From Halobacteriovorax sp. DA5 (GTDB lineage: Bacteria; Bdellovibrionota; Bacteriovoracia; Bacteriovoracales; Bacteriovoracaceae), in contig NZ_PPDJ01000001.1 in NCBI RefSeq assembly GCF_002903145.1, forward strand, positions 434,001 to 498,000: a DNA stretch of 64,000 bases, given 5' to 3'. Each line of letters begins with the position of its first letter. Position 1 is the stretch's first letter. The translations under genes and the position numbers were made by a program. Below, piece after piece: positions 35,042 through 43,935 of this stretch. The notes under the pieces are model-generated. The model had not been told where the DNA came from and searched no databases. It saw only the letters and a program-made list of their open reading frames with translations.

Positions 35042-36045
35042 TAAATAATATTATTCAAAGGGCTTGGTCTAAAAGATTTAAGCCTTTTGTATAATACATT
35101 TAGATACTCTTTGCTTACTAAGAAAGGGTGCTCTCTATTTGAAGCTCGTATAATAAAGTTCTCTTTTTTCTCAATATTAAGATCTGGAAGACTAGTTAAT
35201 ACCCAAGAAAGATCATATTCAATCTCTTCACCAGTTTTAATTTTTACAATAACTTTATAATATGGCTTAGCAAGATAGCGCTCAATTGCACTGTCCATCT
35301 TTTCAGTACGCTTATCAAGGATTGAATTTGATTTAAAACTCGTTAGCTTAACTAGGAACTCTTGGACTGCTTCATCATCAAGGGCCTTATTTCCTGATAC
35401 CCAGATGTCTTTATCATTACGACTAAATTCAAAACGTAGTTTGCCTGAGTTTATAACTTTAACACCTCTAATATCGCTTGGAGCATAACTAAAGACTCGT
35501 GAGTCAATAAGTGATGGAAGGTCGATTTTCTCAAGTGAAAACTTAACGGCATTAACGTGGTAGATCGCATTGTCTTTATCGCTTACAACATATGTAGAGT
35601 TATCGATAGGATTGATAAGTCCAAATGAGATCGTTTCATCTTCTCCATTTTCACCCTTTAATGTAACAATTGAAGTTGGATTATCTAGGGAGAAGTTTGA
35701 AAGGTTGATTGGATCTTTTGGAAAGATCTTTTTAATCTTTACATTTTTTAGTGAGTCTAAAAGTTTATTAATGATTGCTTCATTAGCATTGATTCTTCTA
35801 GGCTTCGTAATAATCCATTGGTTTTTATTTTTAGCAAGACTAAATCGTCCAAGGTTTGATTGAAGTGAAATATCCTCAACCTTATCAATCTGATCACTTG
35901 TGAAAAGAAATTGGAGATTAGAAAGTTCTTTAGATGTAATAACCGGTGCTTGAAAAAACTCACTAATAACTGCTCCAAATAGGAGAGTAATAAAGAGTAT
36001 TGAGACAAGACTAGCTGAAAAGTAATTACGTTTTATATTTTGCAT
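35038..36045 (-). CDS. DUF4340-domain membrane-anchored protein
   Basis: A 335-residue protein with one N-terminal helix (residues 10-30) and a large, presumably periplasmic, beta-rich region. The motifs FSLAKNKNQWIITKPRRINANEAIINKLLDSL and FGLINPIDNSTYVVSDKDNAIYHV are typical of DUF4340. Relatives often sit beside gliding-type ABC transporter genes; here the only operon partner is the PilZ gene 17 nt upstream. The function is unknown. Confidence 0.8.
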   Translation of the reverse strand: MQNIKRNYFSASLVSILFITLLFGAVISEFFQAPVITSKELSNLQFLFTSDQIDKVEDISLQSNLGRFSLAKNKNQWIITKPRRINANEAIINKLLDSLKNVKIKKIFPKDPINLSNFSLDNPTSIVTLKGENGEDETISFGLINPIDNSTYVVSDKDNAIYHVNAVKFSLEKIDLPSLIDSRVFSYAPSDIRGVKVINSGKLRFEFSRNDKDIWVSGNKALDDEAVQEFLVKLTSFKSNSILDKRTEKMDSAIERYLAKPYYKVIVKIKTGEEIEYDLSWVLTSLPDLNIEKKENFIIRASNREHPFLVSKEYLNVLYKRLKSFRPSPLNNIIY

Positions 36046-36062
36046 AAGAAATTCTAGAATTC

Positions 36063-36740
36063 TTATTCGAGATCGTCAAAGAGATCGAAGTCGTCATCGC
36101 CACCTGAGCTACTTTCTTTGCTGGCCGCTACTGCCGCCGGCTCTTCTCTAACTTCTGGCTCAATAGATTTGATGAAATTTCTAAGAAGTGTACGTTCACC
36201 CTCTTTAAGAAAAGTGAACTTTATCCCTGTTCTAAATGGCATACTCGTTTGAGAGATAATGCGACTTTTCATGTTGTAGCTACGAGAAAAGACAACCACA
36301 CCATTTAGGATGATACGATTTGGAATTTGAATATCAACGACAATTGATTGGCCCTGAGTAAATTGTCTTTCGCAAAAGAAATACATCCCATCCATATAAA
36401 GTTCAGATAGGAGAATATTGCCGACGTAGACCTTTTCTGGAGGTAAATCAGGAATAAATTGCTTGATGATTTTCGTTTCTTTTATCGGAGTAACATTGTC
36501 TCCAGACATGGCAGCATCTGCCAAAGCTTGTGGATCAAGTGCTGCTTCTTCACTTTCAATACTATCATTGATTGGAAGTTCACCTTTATCTTTATAAGTC
36601 TCAATAAGGTCATCAATATTAGGCTTTTCACCATTCTTGTACCTTAGTTTTACCGCTGCTTCTACTTCATCTCGAAGTGTCCAAACGTTAACTTTGATTC
36701 TTTTAATTAGGACTGGGTCGCTACTTTTACCGTGTATCAT
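36063..36740 (-). CDS. PilZ-domain protein with acidic tail
   Basis: A 225-residue protein. Residues ~100-200 fit PilZ topology (VGNILLSELYMDGMYFFCER, IQIPNRIILNGVVVFS, MPFRTGIKFTFLKEGERTLLRNFI). The usual RxxxR motif that contacts c-di-GMP is not evident, so binding is uncertain. The N-terminal ~95 residues are an unknown helical domain. The C-terminus is strongly acidic (DDDFDLFDDLE), possibly a docking tail. It is likely cotranscribed with the DUF4340 gene. Confidence 0.7.
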   Translation of the reverse strand: MIHGKSSDPVLIKRIKVNVWTLRDEVEAAVKLRYKNGEKPNIDDLIETYKDKGELPINDSIESEEAALDPQALADAAMSGDNVTPIKETKIIKQFIPDLPPEKVYVGNILLSELYMDGMYFFCERQFTQGQSIVVDIQIPNRIILNGVVVFSRSYNMKSRIISQTSMPFRTGIKFTFLKEGERTLLRNFIKSIEPEVREEPAAVAASKESSSGGDDDFDLFDDLE

Positions 36741-36848
36741 TAACTAACATTTTCTCACATTTTCAATATTTTGTATCTTTTGAAATTTTTGCCTCTGAAA
36801 GGGTGCTAAACTACTTGATAGACAATTATTTAAAAGTCTTAGCATAGG

Positions 36849-36890
36849 GTCTCCCATGGAAGGGAGATAAAAAGATTAGGAGGATCTAAT
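36849..36890 (+). promoter_or_regulatory. Structured 5' leader of the subtilase gene
   Basis: Two small hairpins are adjacent: TCTCCC (36850-36855) with GGGAGA (36862-36867), and ATTAG (36875-36879) with CTAAT (36886-36890). The second encloses the AGGAGG ribosome site in its loop and pairs the first bases of the start codon. It may stabilise the mRNA or tune translation. No known riboswitch consensus is recognised. Confidence 0.35.
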
Positions 36891-38583
36891 GAGATTAAAC
36901 GCATTTTTAGCACCAGCTGTTGTTTCAGCGATGGCACTTTCTCCACTAGCTGCTGATTACGTTCCAGGTGAACTAATTGTTAAGCTAAAGAAAGATGTTT
37001 CAGTTGAAAGTTTCTTTGGACAATCATTACATGGAAGTTCACTTGACCGTCGTATCGAGCTTACGTCAGGGGATCTTTATGTTGTTAAATTTAACGAGTC
37101 TCTTGTATCAATTGATTCAATTGCAAAGCAGATGAATGAAAGAGCAGAAGTAGAATATGCAGAGCCAAACTTTATCTACAAAATCGTAAAGCCAATCGTA
37201 AACACAAATGTATTAGAAGAAATCTTAAGCTATAACACAACTTCAGATGAAGGTGTTTACTACACGCCAGCAGATGAAAAATTTGGACAACTTTGGGGTC
37301 TGAAAAATACAGGTTCTAATGCTCCAAGAGGTGTTTCAGGTGTAGAAGGTGCTGACGTTGATGCACTAAGAGCTTGGGAAATCACTCAAGGTGATCGTGC
37401 AATTAAAATCGCAGTTATCGATACAGGGATTGATTACAACCACCCAGATCTAAAAGATCAAATGTGGACAAACGAAGGTGAGATTCCAGGTAACGGAATT
37501 GATGATGATGGAAACGGATACATTGATGATGTTCACGGATACGACTTCGCAAATAACGATGGTGATCCAATGGACGGACACTCTCACGGAACACACTGTG
37601 CTGGTACAATCGGTGCTTCACATAACGCAATTGGTGTTGCTGGTGTAATGAGAGATGTTCAATTTGTTGGGATTAAATTCCTAACAGATAGCGGTTCAGG
37701 TTCAACTGAAGCGGCAATCAAGTCGATTGATTATGCAACAAAAATCGGTGTTGATATTATGTCTAACTCTTGGGGAGGCGGTGGCCGCTCAGAAGCTCTT
37801 AAAGAAGCAATTGAAAGAGCAAATGCTGCAGGTATCGTATTCACAGCTGCTGCTGGTAACTCTTCTACTGATAATGATTCACGTCCACACTACCCATCAA
37901 ACTACAATGTTGATAACGTAATTTCTGTTGCAGCTACAACTGCTGCTGATGAACTAGCAAGCTTTTCTTGTTATGGACGCTCAACTGTACACATCGGTGC
38001 TCCAGGACACGAAATTCTATCAACTGTTATCAACGGTAAATATGCTTCTTACTCAGGAACTTCAATGGCAACTCCACACGTTTCAGGTGTAATCGGACTT
38101 TTCCTTTCAGAAAATAAAGGACTAACTCCACTACAAGTAAGAAATAAAGTTATGGTAACTTCTGATCCTGTTGCTGCTCTTAGAGGTAAGACAATCAACG
38201 CTGGACGTATCAATGCTTACAACCTTCTTACAGATACTATTCCTGAAAGAAACGAACCAAATCCAGAAGATTGGCAAACTGTAGATGTTGCATCTTTTGA
38301 ATCAGAACATCCATATACTGAAAACCAAACTCTTGAAACAACTTACACAGTTGAAGGTGCAAAGTTTATGAGAGTTAGAGTTCGTAAATTTGATCTTGAG
38401 AATCGTTATGACTTTATTGAAGTTAGAGATGCAAGAGGAGTTCTAGTTGAGAAAATTACTGGAGCAGGTGAGAACTATACTTCTTTCTTCGCTGAAGGTG
38501 ATACTTTAAAGCTTATCTTCAAGTCTGACCGTTCAGTTCAGAAGTGGGGATTTGTTATTGATCAAGTAGATGTTCAATACTAA
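36889..38583 (+). CDS. Secreted subtilisin-like serine protease (S8) with CUB-like C-terminal domain
   Basis: A 564-residue protease. The signal peptide MRLNAFLAPAVVSAMALSPLAA is followed by an I9-type propeptide (VPGELIVKLK to ~105). The S8 domain has D178 (AVIDTGIDYNHPDL), H233 (SHGTHCAGT), the oxyanion Asn in AAAGNSS and S392 (GTSMATPHVSG). The tail (~460-564) resembles a CUB domain (FDLENRYDFIEVRD ... KWGFVIDQVDVQY). An EF-hand-like DDDGNGYIDD loop near residue 205 probably binds calcium. It is likely secreted to degrade protein, perhaps prey protein. AGGAGG lies before the ATG, with a terminator after. Confidence 0.93.
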   Translation: MRLNAFLAPAVVSAMALSPLAADYVPGELIVKLKKDVSVESFFGQSLHGSSLDRRIELTSGDLYVVKFNESLVSIDSIAKQMNERAEVEYAEPNFIYKIVKPIVNTNVLEEILSYNTTSDEGVYYTPADEKFGQLWGLKNTGSNAPRGVSGVEGADVDALRAWEITQGDRAIKIAVIDTGIDYNHPDLKDQMWTNEGEIPGNGIDDDGNGYIDDVHGYDFANNDGDPMDGHSHGTHCAGTIGASHNAIGVAGVMRDVQFVGIKFLTDSGSGSTEAAIKSIDYATKIGVDIMSNSWGGGGRSEALKEAIERANAAGIVFTAAAGNSSTDNDSRPHYPSNYNVDNVISVAATTAADELASFSCYGRSTVHIGAPGHEILSTVINGKYASYSGTSMATPHVSGVIGLFLSENKGLTPLQVRNKVMVTSDPVAALRGKTINAGRINAYNLLTDTIPERNEPNPEDWQTVDVASFESEHPYTENQTLETTYTVEGAKFMRVRVRKFDLENRYDFIEVRDARGVLVEKITGAGENYTSFFAEGDTLKLIFKSDRSVQKWGFVIDQVDVQY

Positions 38584-38606
38584 GAATTTTTAAAATTCAC
38601 ACAAAT

Positions 38607-38635
38607 AAAAAGGCCAGCTAATGCTGGCCTTTTCT
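38607..38635. terminator. Bidirectional intrinsic terminator
   Basis: AAAAAGGCCAGC (38607-38618) and GCTGGCCTTTT (38623-38633) form a stem with a TAAT loop. A- and T-runs on either side serve both the subtilase gene and the convergent rpmB. Confidence 0.85.
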
Positions 38636-38665
38636 TTATCTATATAACTTTTAAGTTAAATCTAA

Positions 38666-38902
38666 TTAAGCGTTCCAAAGGTGCTTGTACTTCTTTAGGA
38701 ACTTAGAAAGTGAACCAACTTTATCTAGAGTTCTGATTGCTCTAGTTGAAAGCTTAAGCTTAATTGTTTCACCAGTTACAGGATCAAAAACTCTCTTCGT
38801 TTGTAGATTTGGTTTTTGAGTCATTTTTGTTCTATTTTTAGCGTGAGAAACTTTGTTACCAACAAGTCTTCTTTTTCCAGTTAAATCACATGTACGTGCC
38901 AT
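38666..38902 (-). CDS. rpmB: 50S ribosomal protein L28
   Basis: A 78-residue ribosomal protein starting MARTCDLTGKR, the standard L28 beginning. Basic residues run throughout and STRAIRTLDK is conserved. The ATG at 38902 is used; the GTG one codon earlier gives a spurious extra residue. Only one cysteine of the zinc ribbon seen in some L28 proteins (Cys5) is present, so this is the zinc-free form. rpmG is not adjacent. Confidence 0.95.
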   Translation of the reverse strand: MARTCDLTGKRRLVGNKVSHAKNRTKMTQKPNLQTKRVFDPVTGETIKLKLSTRAIRTLDKVGSLSKFLKKYKHLWNA

Positions 38903-39136
38903 CACTTCATCCTTATTTATTTATATAAACTCTACATTAATATATGGGTTATTAGGTTGTAGAATATAAACATAACGTCGTAAAAGTGCAACTACTTTTG
39001 TACAAATTGCGTAATATCCCATGGTTTTTACTGCAAAAAATCAAAGTTGTTTGGACATAGCAGCGAAATATCGTTATCATATAATTATTATTAAATGTAA
39101 TTCTAGATAGTTAGAACTTTTTTCGAGGAAAGAGAT

Positions 39137-40093
39137 TTGAAAAAACGAATATTATTGTTTTTGTCAGTCTTGGTCTTAATGGCCCTCGGTTACTATTTCT
39201 ATACTTACTACAATGACGAATACCACCCTGAGGCCCTAAGAGAGCAGTATTCACAGAATGCTCCGGTGGCCTTCACTAATCGTGAATTACCAAAGAAAAA
39301 GTTTGTCCCGCGAAAGCAATTTCATGAAAAGAGTGATTATAAAAGATCTGACGATGAGGTCGTTGCGTTGGTTGGGCTCGGTATGGACAATGGTGTTTTC
39401 TCTGAGCTGAGTGGTTCAATAGAGGAGCTTAGAAAGGCCAATATTGATTGTGAACAGACTTATAATGATTATATGCCTCCTGCTCAAATCATAGATCCAA
39501 ATTCTGGCTTTTACGCAAAAGAAGACGGCAATGTTTTGAGTCTCCTTAATCGTGCGATGGATTTATTAATAAATATCGAAGGTAGAGCTATTGCAAAACG
39601 CTTTCCTGAACTTGCTCAAGAGGCTTTGGATAGTGTTGATGAGATAAGTGAAGATGATATGGCAAAGATTATGCGCGCTCCACTTGTTTGTCGCCAATCA
39701 AATATTACAGTTCTATTTGAAACACTAATTGAAATGTCTAGTGAAGGTAAAATTTCTGACAACCAAAGGGCCGAGATTGTGGGCAGTATGGTTAATAAAT
39801 TAGTTGTAAGTCTTGAAAGTGATAGCTTACAAGATAATATCTTAATGTCACTTACTCTATTAAAGGCCCTTGGAAGTTTATCAAGCAAGAATGACGAATA
39901 CTTTTCTGAACTTGAGTCGATTTATGATGAGATGGCCGCGACACAAGTTGGGATAATGAAAGATTCAGATAAGAAGGCAAAGGTTGTTAATCCTGGAGAG
40001 ATCTATCGTAATTACCGCGAAAGACAACGAGGCTTTTCTTCGTCTGTAATTGAAATTCTATATATTAGTTATCCTGAATATCTAAATGATTAA
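39137..40093 (+). CDS. Membrane-anchored orphan protein, 318 aa
   Basis: The start is TTG at 39137, which has GAGGAAAG upstream and begins an N-terminal helix (residues 4-22). The rest is predicted extracytoplasmic, helical and acidic, possibly HEAT-like in the last 150 residues. Two cysteines (IDCEQ, LVCRQ) may form a disulfide. I recognise no family. Its stop abuts the stop of the convergent radical SAM gene with no gap. Confidence 0.55.
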   Translation: MKKRILLFLSVLVLMALGYYFYTYYNDEYHPEALREQYSQNAPVAFTNRELPKKKFVPRKQFHEKSDYKRSDDEVVALVGLGMDNGVFSELSGSIEELRKANIDCEQTYNDYMPPAQIIDPNSGFYAKEDGNVLSLLNRAMDLLINIEGRAIAKRFPELAQEALDSVDEISEDDMAKIMRAPLVCRQSNITVLFETLIEMSSEGKISDNQRAEIVGSMVNKLVVSLESDSLQDNILMSLTLLKALGSLSSKNDEYFSELESIYDEMAATQVGIMKDSDKKAKVVNPGEIYRNYRERQRGFSSSVIEILYISYPEYLND

Positions 40094-41095
40094 TTACTCT
40101 TCCATGCAAAGATAGGTACTTTTTTTAGAGGCACCTGCTTTAAGACAAAGATCTTTAATCTTTCCTAATATCCACATTCTCATTGGTCTTGGATAGCGAA
40201 TCTTTCCATCTTCACCTTTAGTAAGTTCTGAATGGAAGTATGTTGTTTGTGGATAGTTCTTCTTGACCTGTGAATAGACATCTTTCGTAAAGCGTACAAC
40301 ACCAATGGAAATATACTCAACTTTACTTAAGGGAATCACACTGCTTAGTTCACTAATTAGCTCTTCATATTCACTTTCAAAACTTTCACTGTGTATCACA
40401 GGATCAAAGTGAATACCGATGGGGTGACCTGCTTCATAAAGGCTTTTAATGGCCTTTAGGCGGGCCGCAAGACTTGGTGTCTTTAGGTCGTGAGACTTAA
40501 TCTTATTCTTTGGCGAAAGAGAAAAAGAAGTGATGAAGTTTGGCAGTGGCTCTAGTTTTAGAAGCTCTTTTATATTTGCTGATTTGGTTCTAAGTTCAAT
40601 GTAGCAGTGAGGATTTTTCTTTGTAAATTTGTGGTAGTAATCTAGCTCTCCAGTTAGGTGAGTTAGGGCAAGAGAGTCACTAAACTCGCCTGCGTGAAAC
40701 CACATATTCTCATCCGATTGTTCAGCAATTTTTTGCATCTCACTTATAATCTCTTCGTGATTCACAAAGAGAACAAGGTCAGGAGTATTGAAATAACCTT
40801 GAAGGTAGCAGTAGTCGCACTCATAGATACAGTTGTAAGCGTGGATAAAGTAGTAGTGAGGCTCTCCTGAGATACCGTAGGCATTGGGAGCCTCTTTAAC
40901 AAGTTGGCCTTGCTTTCTTGCAATAAAGAGATTTAGAGAATCTCTCTTTTGTAAGTAGGGCTTTTTAACTCTGCCCCAAATATCAGCGTAATTTTCGATT
41001 ATTTGGACTGTAGCCTTTGGAAACTTAAGTGGAAGCTGATTTGAGATCAGAGAATTTTTAATTGAATCTTCGATAAAGATTTTCTCGATCTTCAA
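40094..41095 (-). CDS. Spore-photoproduct-lyase-like radical SAM protein
   Basis: A 333-residue protein with radical SAM motif CIYECDYCYLQ (CxxxCxxC), the GEFSDSLAL motif and the ELRTKSANI strand typical of the SplB family. Classical SplB repairs thymine spore photoproduct with a 5'-deoxyadenosyl radical; members in non-sporulating bacteria have unproven roles. I placed the start at TTG 41095, which overlaps the upstream stop as TTGA and has GGAGA 7 nt upstream. The alternative TTG at 41134 lies deep in the upstream gene. It is coupled to a nucleosidase-like gene. Confidence 0.8.
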   Translation of the reverse strand: MKIEKIFIEDSIKNSLISNQLPLKFPKATVQIIENYADIWGRVKKPYLQKRDSLNLFIARKQGQLVKEAPNAYGISGEPHYYFIHAYNCIYECDYCYLQGYFNTPDLVLFVNHEEIISEMQKIAEQSDENMWFHAGEFSDSLALTHLTGELDYYHKFTKKNPHCYIELRTKSANIKELLKLEPLPNFITSFSLSPKNKIKSHDLKTPSLAARLKAIKSLYEAGHPIGIHFDPVIHSESFESEYEELISELSSVIPLSKVEYISIGVVRFTKDVYSQVKKNYPQTTYFHSELTKGEDGKIRYPRPMRMWILGKIKDLCLKAGASKKSTYLCMEE

Positions 41096-42126
41096 AGCTC
41101 TTCTCCATTCATAAGGGCGTTGAATTTTTGCCAATCAATCTTTGAAAGCTTCTTTTGTAGATCAAGGATTTCTTTTTCAGAATTAATTTTAGTTCTAAGG
41201 TTTAGCACAACTTTTTCAAGAGAAGGATCATAAGATAATTCATTTTTATCAAGTCCTGTTTCTTTGATAAAGTTATCTAGTTGTCTAATAATCTTAGTAC
41301 GAGTCGGATAGAGTTTCTCTTTTAAGAAGTCTCTAAGCTCGAGGGCCTTCTTCTTTGGGGTTGTCTCTAATGCTTGAATATCTTTAAATGTGCTTAAGTT
41401 TAAAAGATCACTTAAACTCATATCATACTTAATAAGAATTTGTTGTACGAGATTTTTTACTTCGCGCTCAAGTGAGAGTGTAAAGTAAAATGCATCATCA
41501 TTCAGAAGAGCAAGATCGTCACTTTGTAATTTTTCTTCACTTGTAAAAGACTCAATAAAGTAGCGGTAAAGCTCTTGGGAATAATCCTGGGCATGCTCTT
41601 TTATATATTCACAAATAGGTGCATCAGTGACGTGATCCGAAATCAATTTAAAAACTCTAAGTGGTGTTTGAAATTTTTTTGCCGCAAGACCGATGGCCCA
41701 TGCTTCGCGATCGGCCAAAGGGGCAAAGTGTGAAAGTGATTTTGCTAATTCGCTATCAAGAACTCTTTCATTTGCAGTGATAAGATCTAGCTTAGATGAG
41801 CTTTGTTGGCATTGAAAACTTTTGAATTCCTCTTGCCCGTAGATTGTTCTGATTTCAAAAATCTCACCCTGCTTAAGATCAGCATTAAATGAAGCACATA
41901 TTCCAAGATTGATGATTTGACCTATTTGAATTGCCTGGTTTTTAAGGATACCCATAGCATATGTGAGGGCCATGAGAACGTTCTGTGGGCCTTCTCCAGT
42001 CAGAATTAAGCCGTAGCTCTTATCTGCACATAAGTAGAGGTCATTAAAGTCTGGATGTGATTTAAAATCCATCTCTTTTAAAAATGTTTGAGCTTCGCCG
42101 CGGTGGGCAAATACAAGTAAATCCAT
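41092..42126 (-). CDS. MTA/SAH nucleosidase-like (PNP/UDP family) protein with C-terminal extension
   Basis: A 344-residue protein. Residues 1-190 follow the nucleoside phosphorylase/MTAN fold (NLGICASFNADLKQGEIFEI for the core, LADREAWAIGLAAKKF, LISDHVTDAP with the catalytic-type Asp). A helical C-terminal ~150-residue extension is atypical and unknown. The start MDLLVFAHRGEA at 42126 is preferred to 42174. MTAN enzymes also cleave 5'-deoxyadenosine, the by-product of radical SAM chemistry, which makes the direct coupling to the downstream radical SAM gene meaningful (inference). Confidence 0.65.
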   Translation of the reverse strand: MDLLVFAHRGEAQTFLKEMDFKSHPDFNDLYLCADKSYGLILTGEGPQNVLMALTYAMGILKNQAIQIGQIINLGICASFNADLKQGEIFEIRTIYGQEEFKSFQCQQSSSKLDLITANERVLDSELAKSLSHFAPLADREAWAIGLAAKKFQTPLRVFKLISDHVTDAPICEYIKEHAQDYSQELYRYFIESFTSEEKLQSDDLALLNDDAFYFTLSLEREVKNLVQQILIKYDMSLSDLLNLSTFKDIQALETTPKKKALELRDFLKEKLYPTRTKIIRQLDNFIKETGLDKNELSYDPSLEKVVLNLRTKINSEKEILDLQKKLSKIDWQKFNALMNGEEL

Positions 42127-42200
42127 AACTAGGAAATAACGTTTATCTTGTCGGTGCGTCAAGTCTTTACGCATTTAGGCGAAATAGATATTCATGACTT

Positions 42201-43124
42201 ATGAAAATATTAGATCAATTTGGACAATTTGCTTTTGGTGGCGCCAGTATCTCTGGAGAGGGCGCGGGTTATGGATTTGGTGATATTAGTAAAGAAGATT
42301 CGATTAGTCTTTTACAATACGCCTTTGATCGTGGAGTGAAGATCTTTGATACGGCACCGATTTATGGCTTTGGTGAGAGTGAGAAGAGAATTGGCGAAGC
42401 ATTTAAAAATAATCGTGAAAAAGTTTTTATTGTTTCTAAGTCAGGTGTGACTTGGCACGAGAATAAACGAGTGGATATGACTAATGATCCAGTTGTCACT
42501 CAAAAAATGATTGAACAATCACTAAGAGATCTAAATTCAGATTATATTGATCTCTATATGGTTCACTGGCCTGATGAAAGAGTGGATATCAGAAAAACTC
42601 TTGAGGTTATTGCAAAGGCCAAGCATGAAGGAAAAGTTAAGCATATCGGACTTTGTAATACAACGACCGAAGAGTTTAAATTAGCGTCACAAGTCGATCG
42701 AGTTGAGGTGATCCAATCACAATTTAACTTTTTTGAACAAGACGTTAAAAAAGATATTTTCCCAATCGTAAATGAAAATGACTTAAGTTTTATGAGCTGG
42801 GGAACTCTTGATAAAGGAATCCTAACTGGACGAGTGACGAAGGATCGAAAATTTGACAAAAGTGACTGCCGCTCATGGGCACCATGGTGGAAGGCCATGG
42901 ATAAAGAAAGTCGCTATGATATTGTTGCAAGAATGCAACCTGCACTAGAAAAGCACGGACTTACTGGTTTAGACTTTGCAATTCACTTTAATCTTTCTCA
43001 TGATGAACTAAGCACTGTTCTTTGTGGTGCTAGAGATCATGACCAATTAGATGGAGTCCTAAACTCTCTTGAGAAGAAAGTTACGAAAGAAGTACTAGAA
43101 GATATTATTAATAGTGTTAGTTAG
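42201..43124 (+). CDS. Aldo/keto reductase
   Basis: A 307-residue TIM-barrel oxidoreductase using NADPH. Catalytic residues follow the family: D in FDTAPIYGFGESEKRIG (residues ~48-65, with the catalytic Tyr), K in VFIVSKSG, and H in YMVHWPDE. It reduces carbonyl groups; the substrate is unknown. It overlaps the glycosyltransferase gene by 11 nt. Confidence 0.9.
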   Translation: MKILDQFGQFAFGGASISGEGAGYGFGDISKEDSISLLQYAFDRGVKIFDTAPIYGFGESEKRIGEAFKNNREKVFIVSKSGVTWHENKRVDMTNDPVVTQKMIEQSLRDLNSDYIDLYMVHWPDERVDIRKTLEVIAKAKHEGKVKHIGLCNTTTEEFKLASQVDRVEVIQSQFNFFEQDVKKDIFPIVNENDLSFMSWGTLDKGILTGRVTKDRKFDKSDCRSWAPWWKAMDKESRYDIVARMQPALEKHGLTGLDFAIHFNLSHDELSTVLCGARDHDQLDGVLNSLEKKVTKEVLEDIINSVS

Positions 43125-43935
43125 TGTCGTCATTCCCACATACAATCGGGCCAAGTTCTTGGCCCGTGCAATTGACTCTGTTTTAGGACAAAGTTTTCAA
43201 GATTTTGAATTAATTGTTATTGATGATGGTTCAACTGATAATTCAAAGCAAACTGTTGAGTCCTACTCGGATTCTCGCATAAAATATTTTTTTCAAGAAA
43301 ATAGAGGAGTTTCAGCTGCTCGAAATCTAGGTGTAAAAAAATCTTCAGGGAAATATATCGCATTTCTTGACTCTGATGATGAGTGGAAAGAAGACAAGCT
43401 TGAAAAACAATTAAGCTTACTAGATAGCTCAAAACATCGCCTCTGCCATACAGGGGAGCTTTGGCTTAGAGATGGTGAAGTTGTAAAACAAAAAAAAGCT
43501 CATCAAAAAGTCGGAGGGGATATGTTTATTCGCTCTTTAAAAAATTGTGTCATTTCACCTTCAAGCGTTTTACTTGAAAGAACATTATTTGAAGAGATGA
43601 ATGGTTTTAATGAAAGCTTTATTGTGTGCGAAGATTATGACCTATGGCTTAAGATAACTTCTTTGTATGAAATCGACTTCTTAGATGAGCCTCTGGTAAT
43701 TAAGCATGCAGGTCATGATGATCAACTATCCTTCAAGTTCTTTGCAATGGATTACTGGAGAGTTAAGGCCATGGCCTGGGCCAAAGAAAATCGCCAGCTT
43801 TCAACTGAGAGAATTGAAGTGTTAACTCAGCTTTGTTTAAAAAAGTGCCAATACCTTATTAAGGGCTATGAAAAATACGAAAATTTTGAAAATTACGATG
43901 AAGTAAGAGCTATTGAAAATTACATCAATAGCTGA
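43114..43935 (+). CDS. Family 2 glycosyltransferase
   Basis: A 273-residue GT-A enzyme. VVIPTYNRAKFLARAIDSVL at the N-terminus, VIDDGSTDNS, AARNLGVKKSSGKYIAFLDSDDEW (DxD metal/sugar-nucleotide site) and the CEDYDLWLKI acceptor-side motif are typical of GT2. The start is GTG 43114, overlapping the aldo/keto reductase. It is likely cytoplasmic and acts on envelope polysaccharide or lipid; the acceptor is unknown. It overlaps the convergent Lys1-like gene by 16 nt. Confidence 0.92.
   Translation: MLVSVVIPTYNRAKFLARAIDSVLGQSFQDFELIVIDDGSTDNSKQTVESYSDSRIKYFFQENRGVSAARNLGVKKSSGKYIAFLDSDDEWKEDKLEKQLSLLDSSKHRLCHTGELWLRDGEVVKQKKAHQKVGGDMFIRSLKNCVISPSSVLLERTLFEEMNGFNESFIVCEDYDLWLKITSLYEIDFLDEPLVIKHAGHDDQLSFKFFAMDYWRVKAMAWAKENRQLSTERIEVLTQLCLKKCQYLIKGYEKYENFENYDEVRAIENYINS

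Noticed and set aside
36849-36890. c-di-GMP, preQ1 or fluoride riboswitch in the subtilase leader
   Set aside because: The hairpins lack the conserved bases of these aptamers; kept only as a structured leader.
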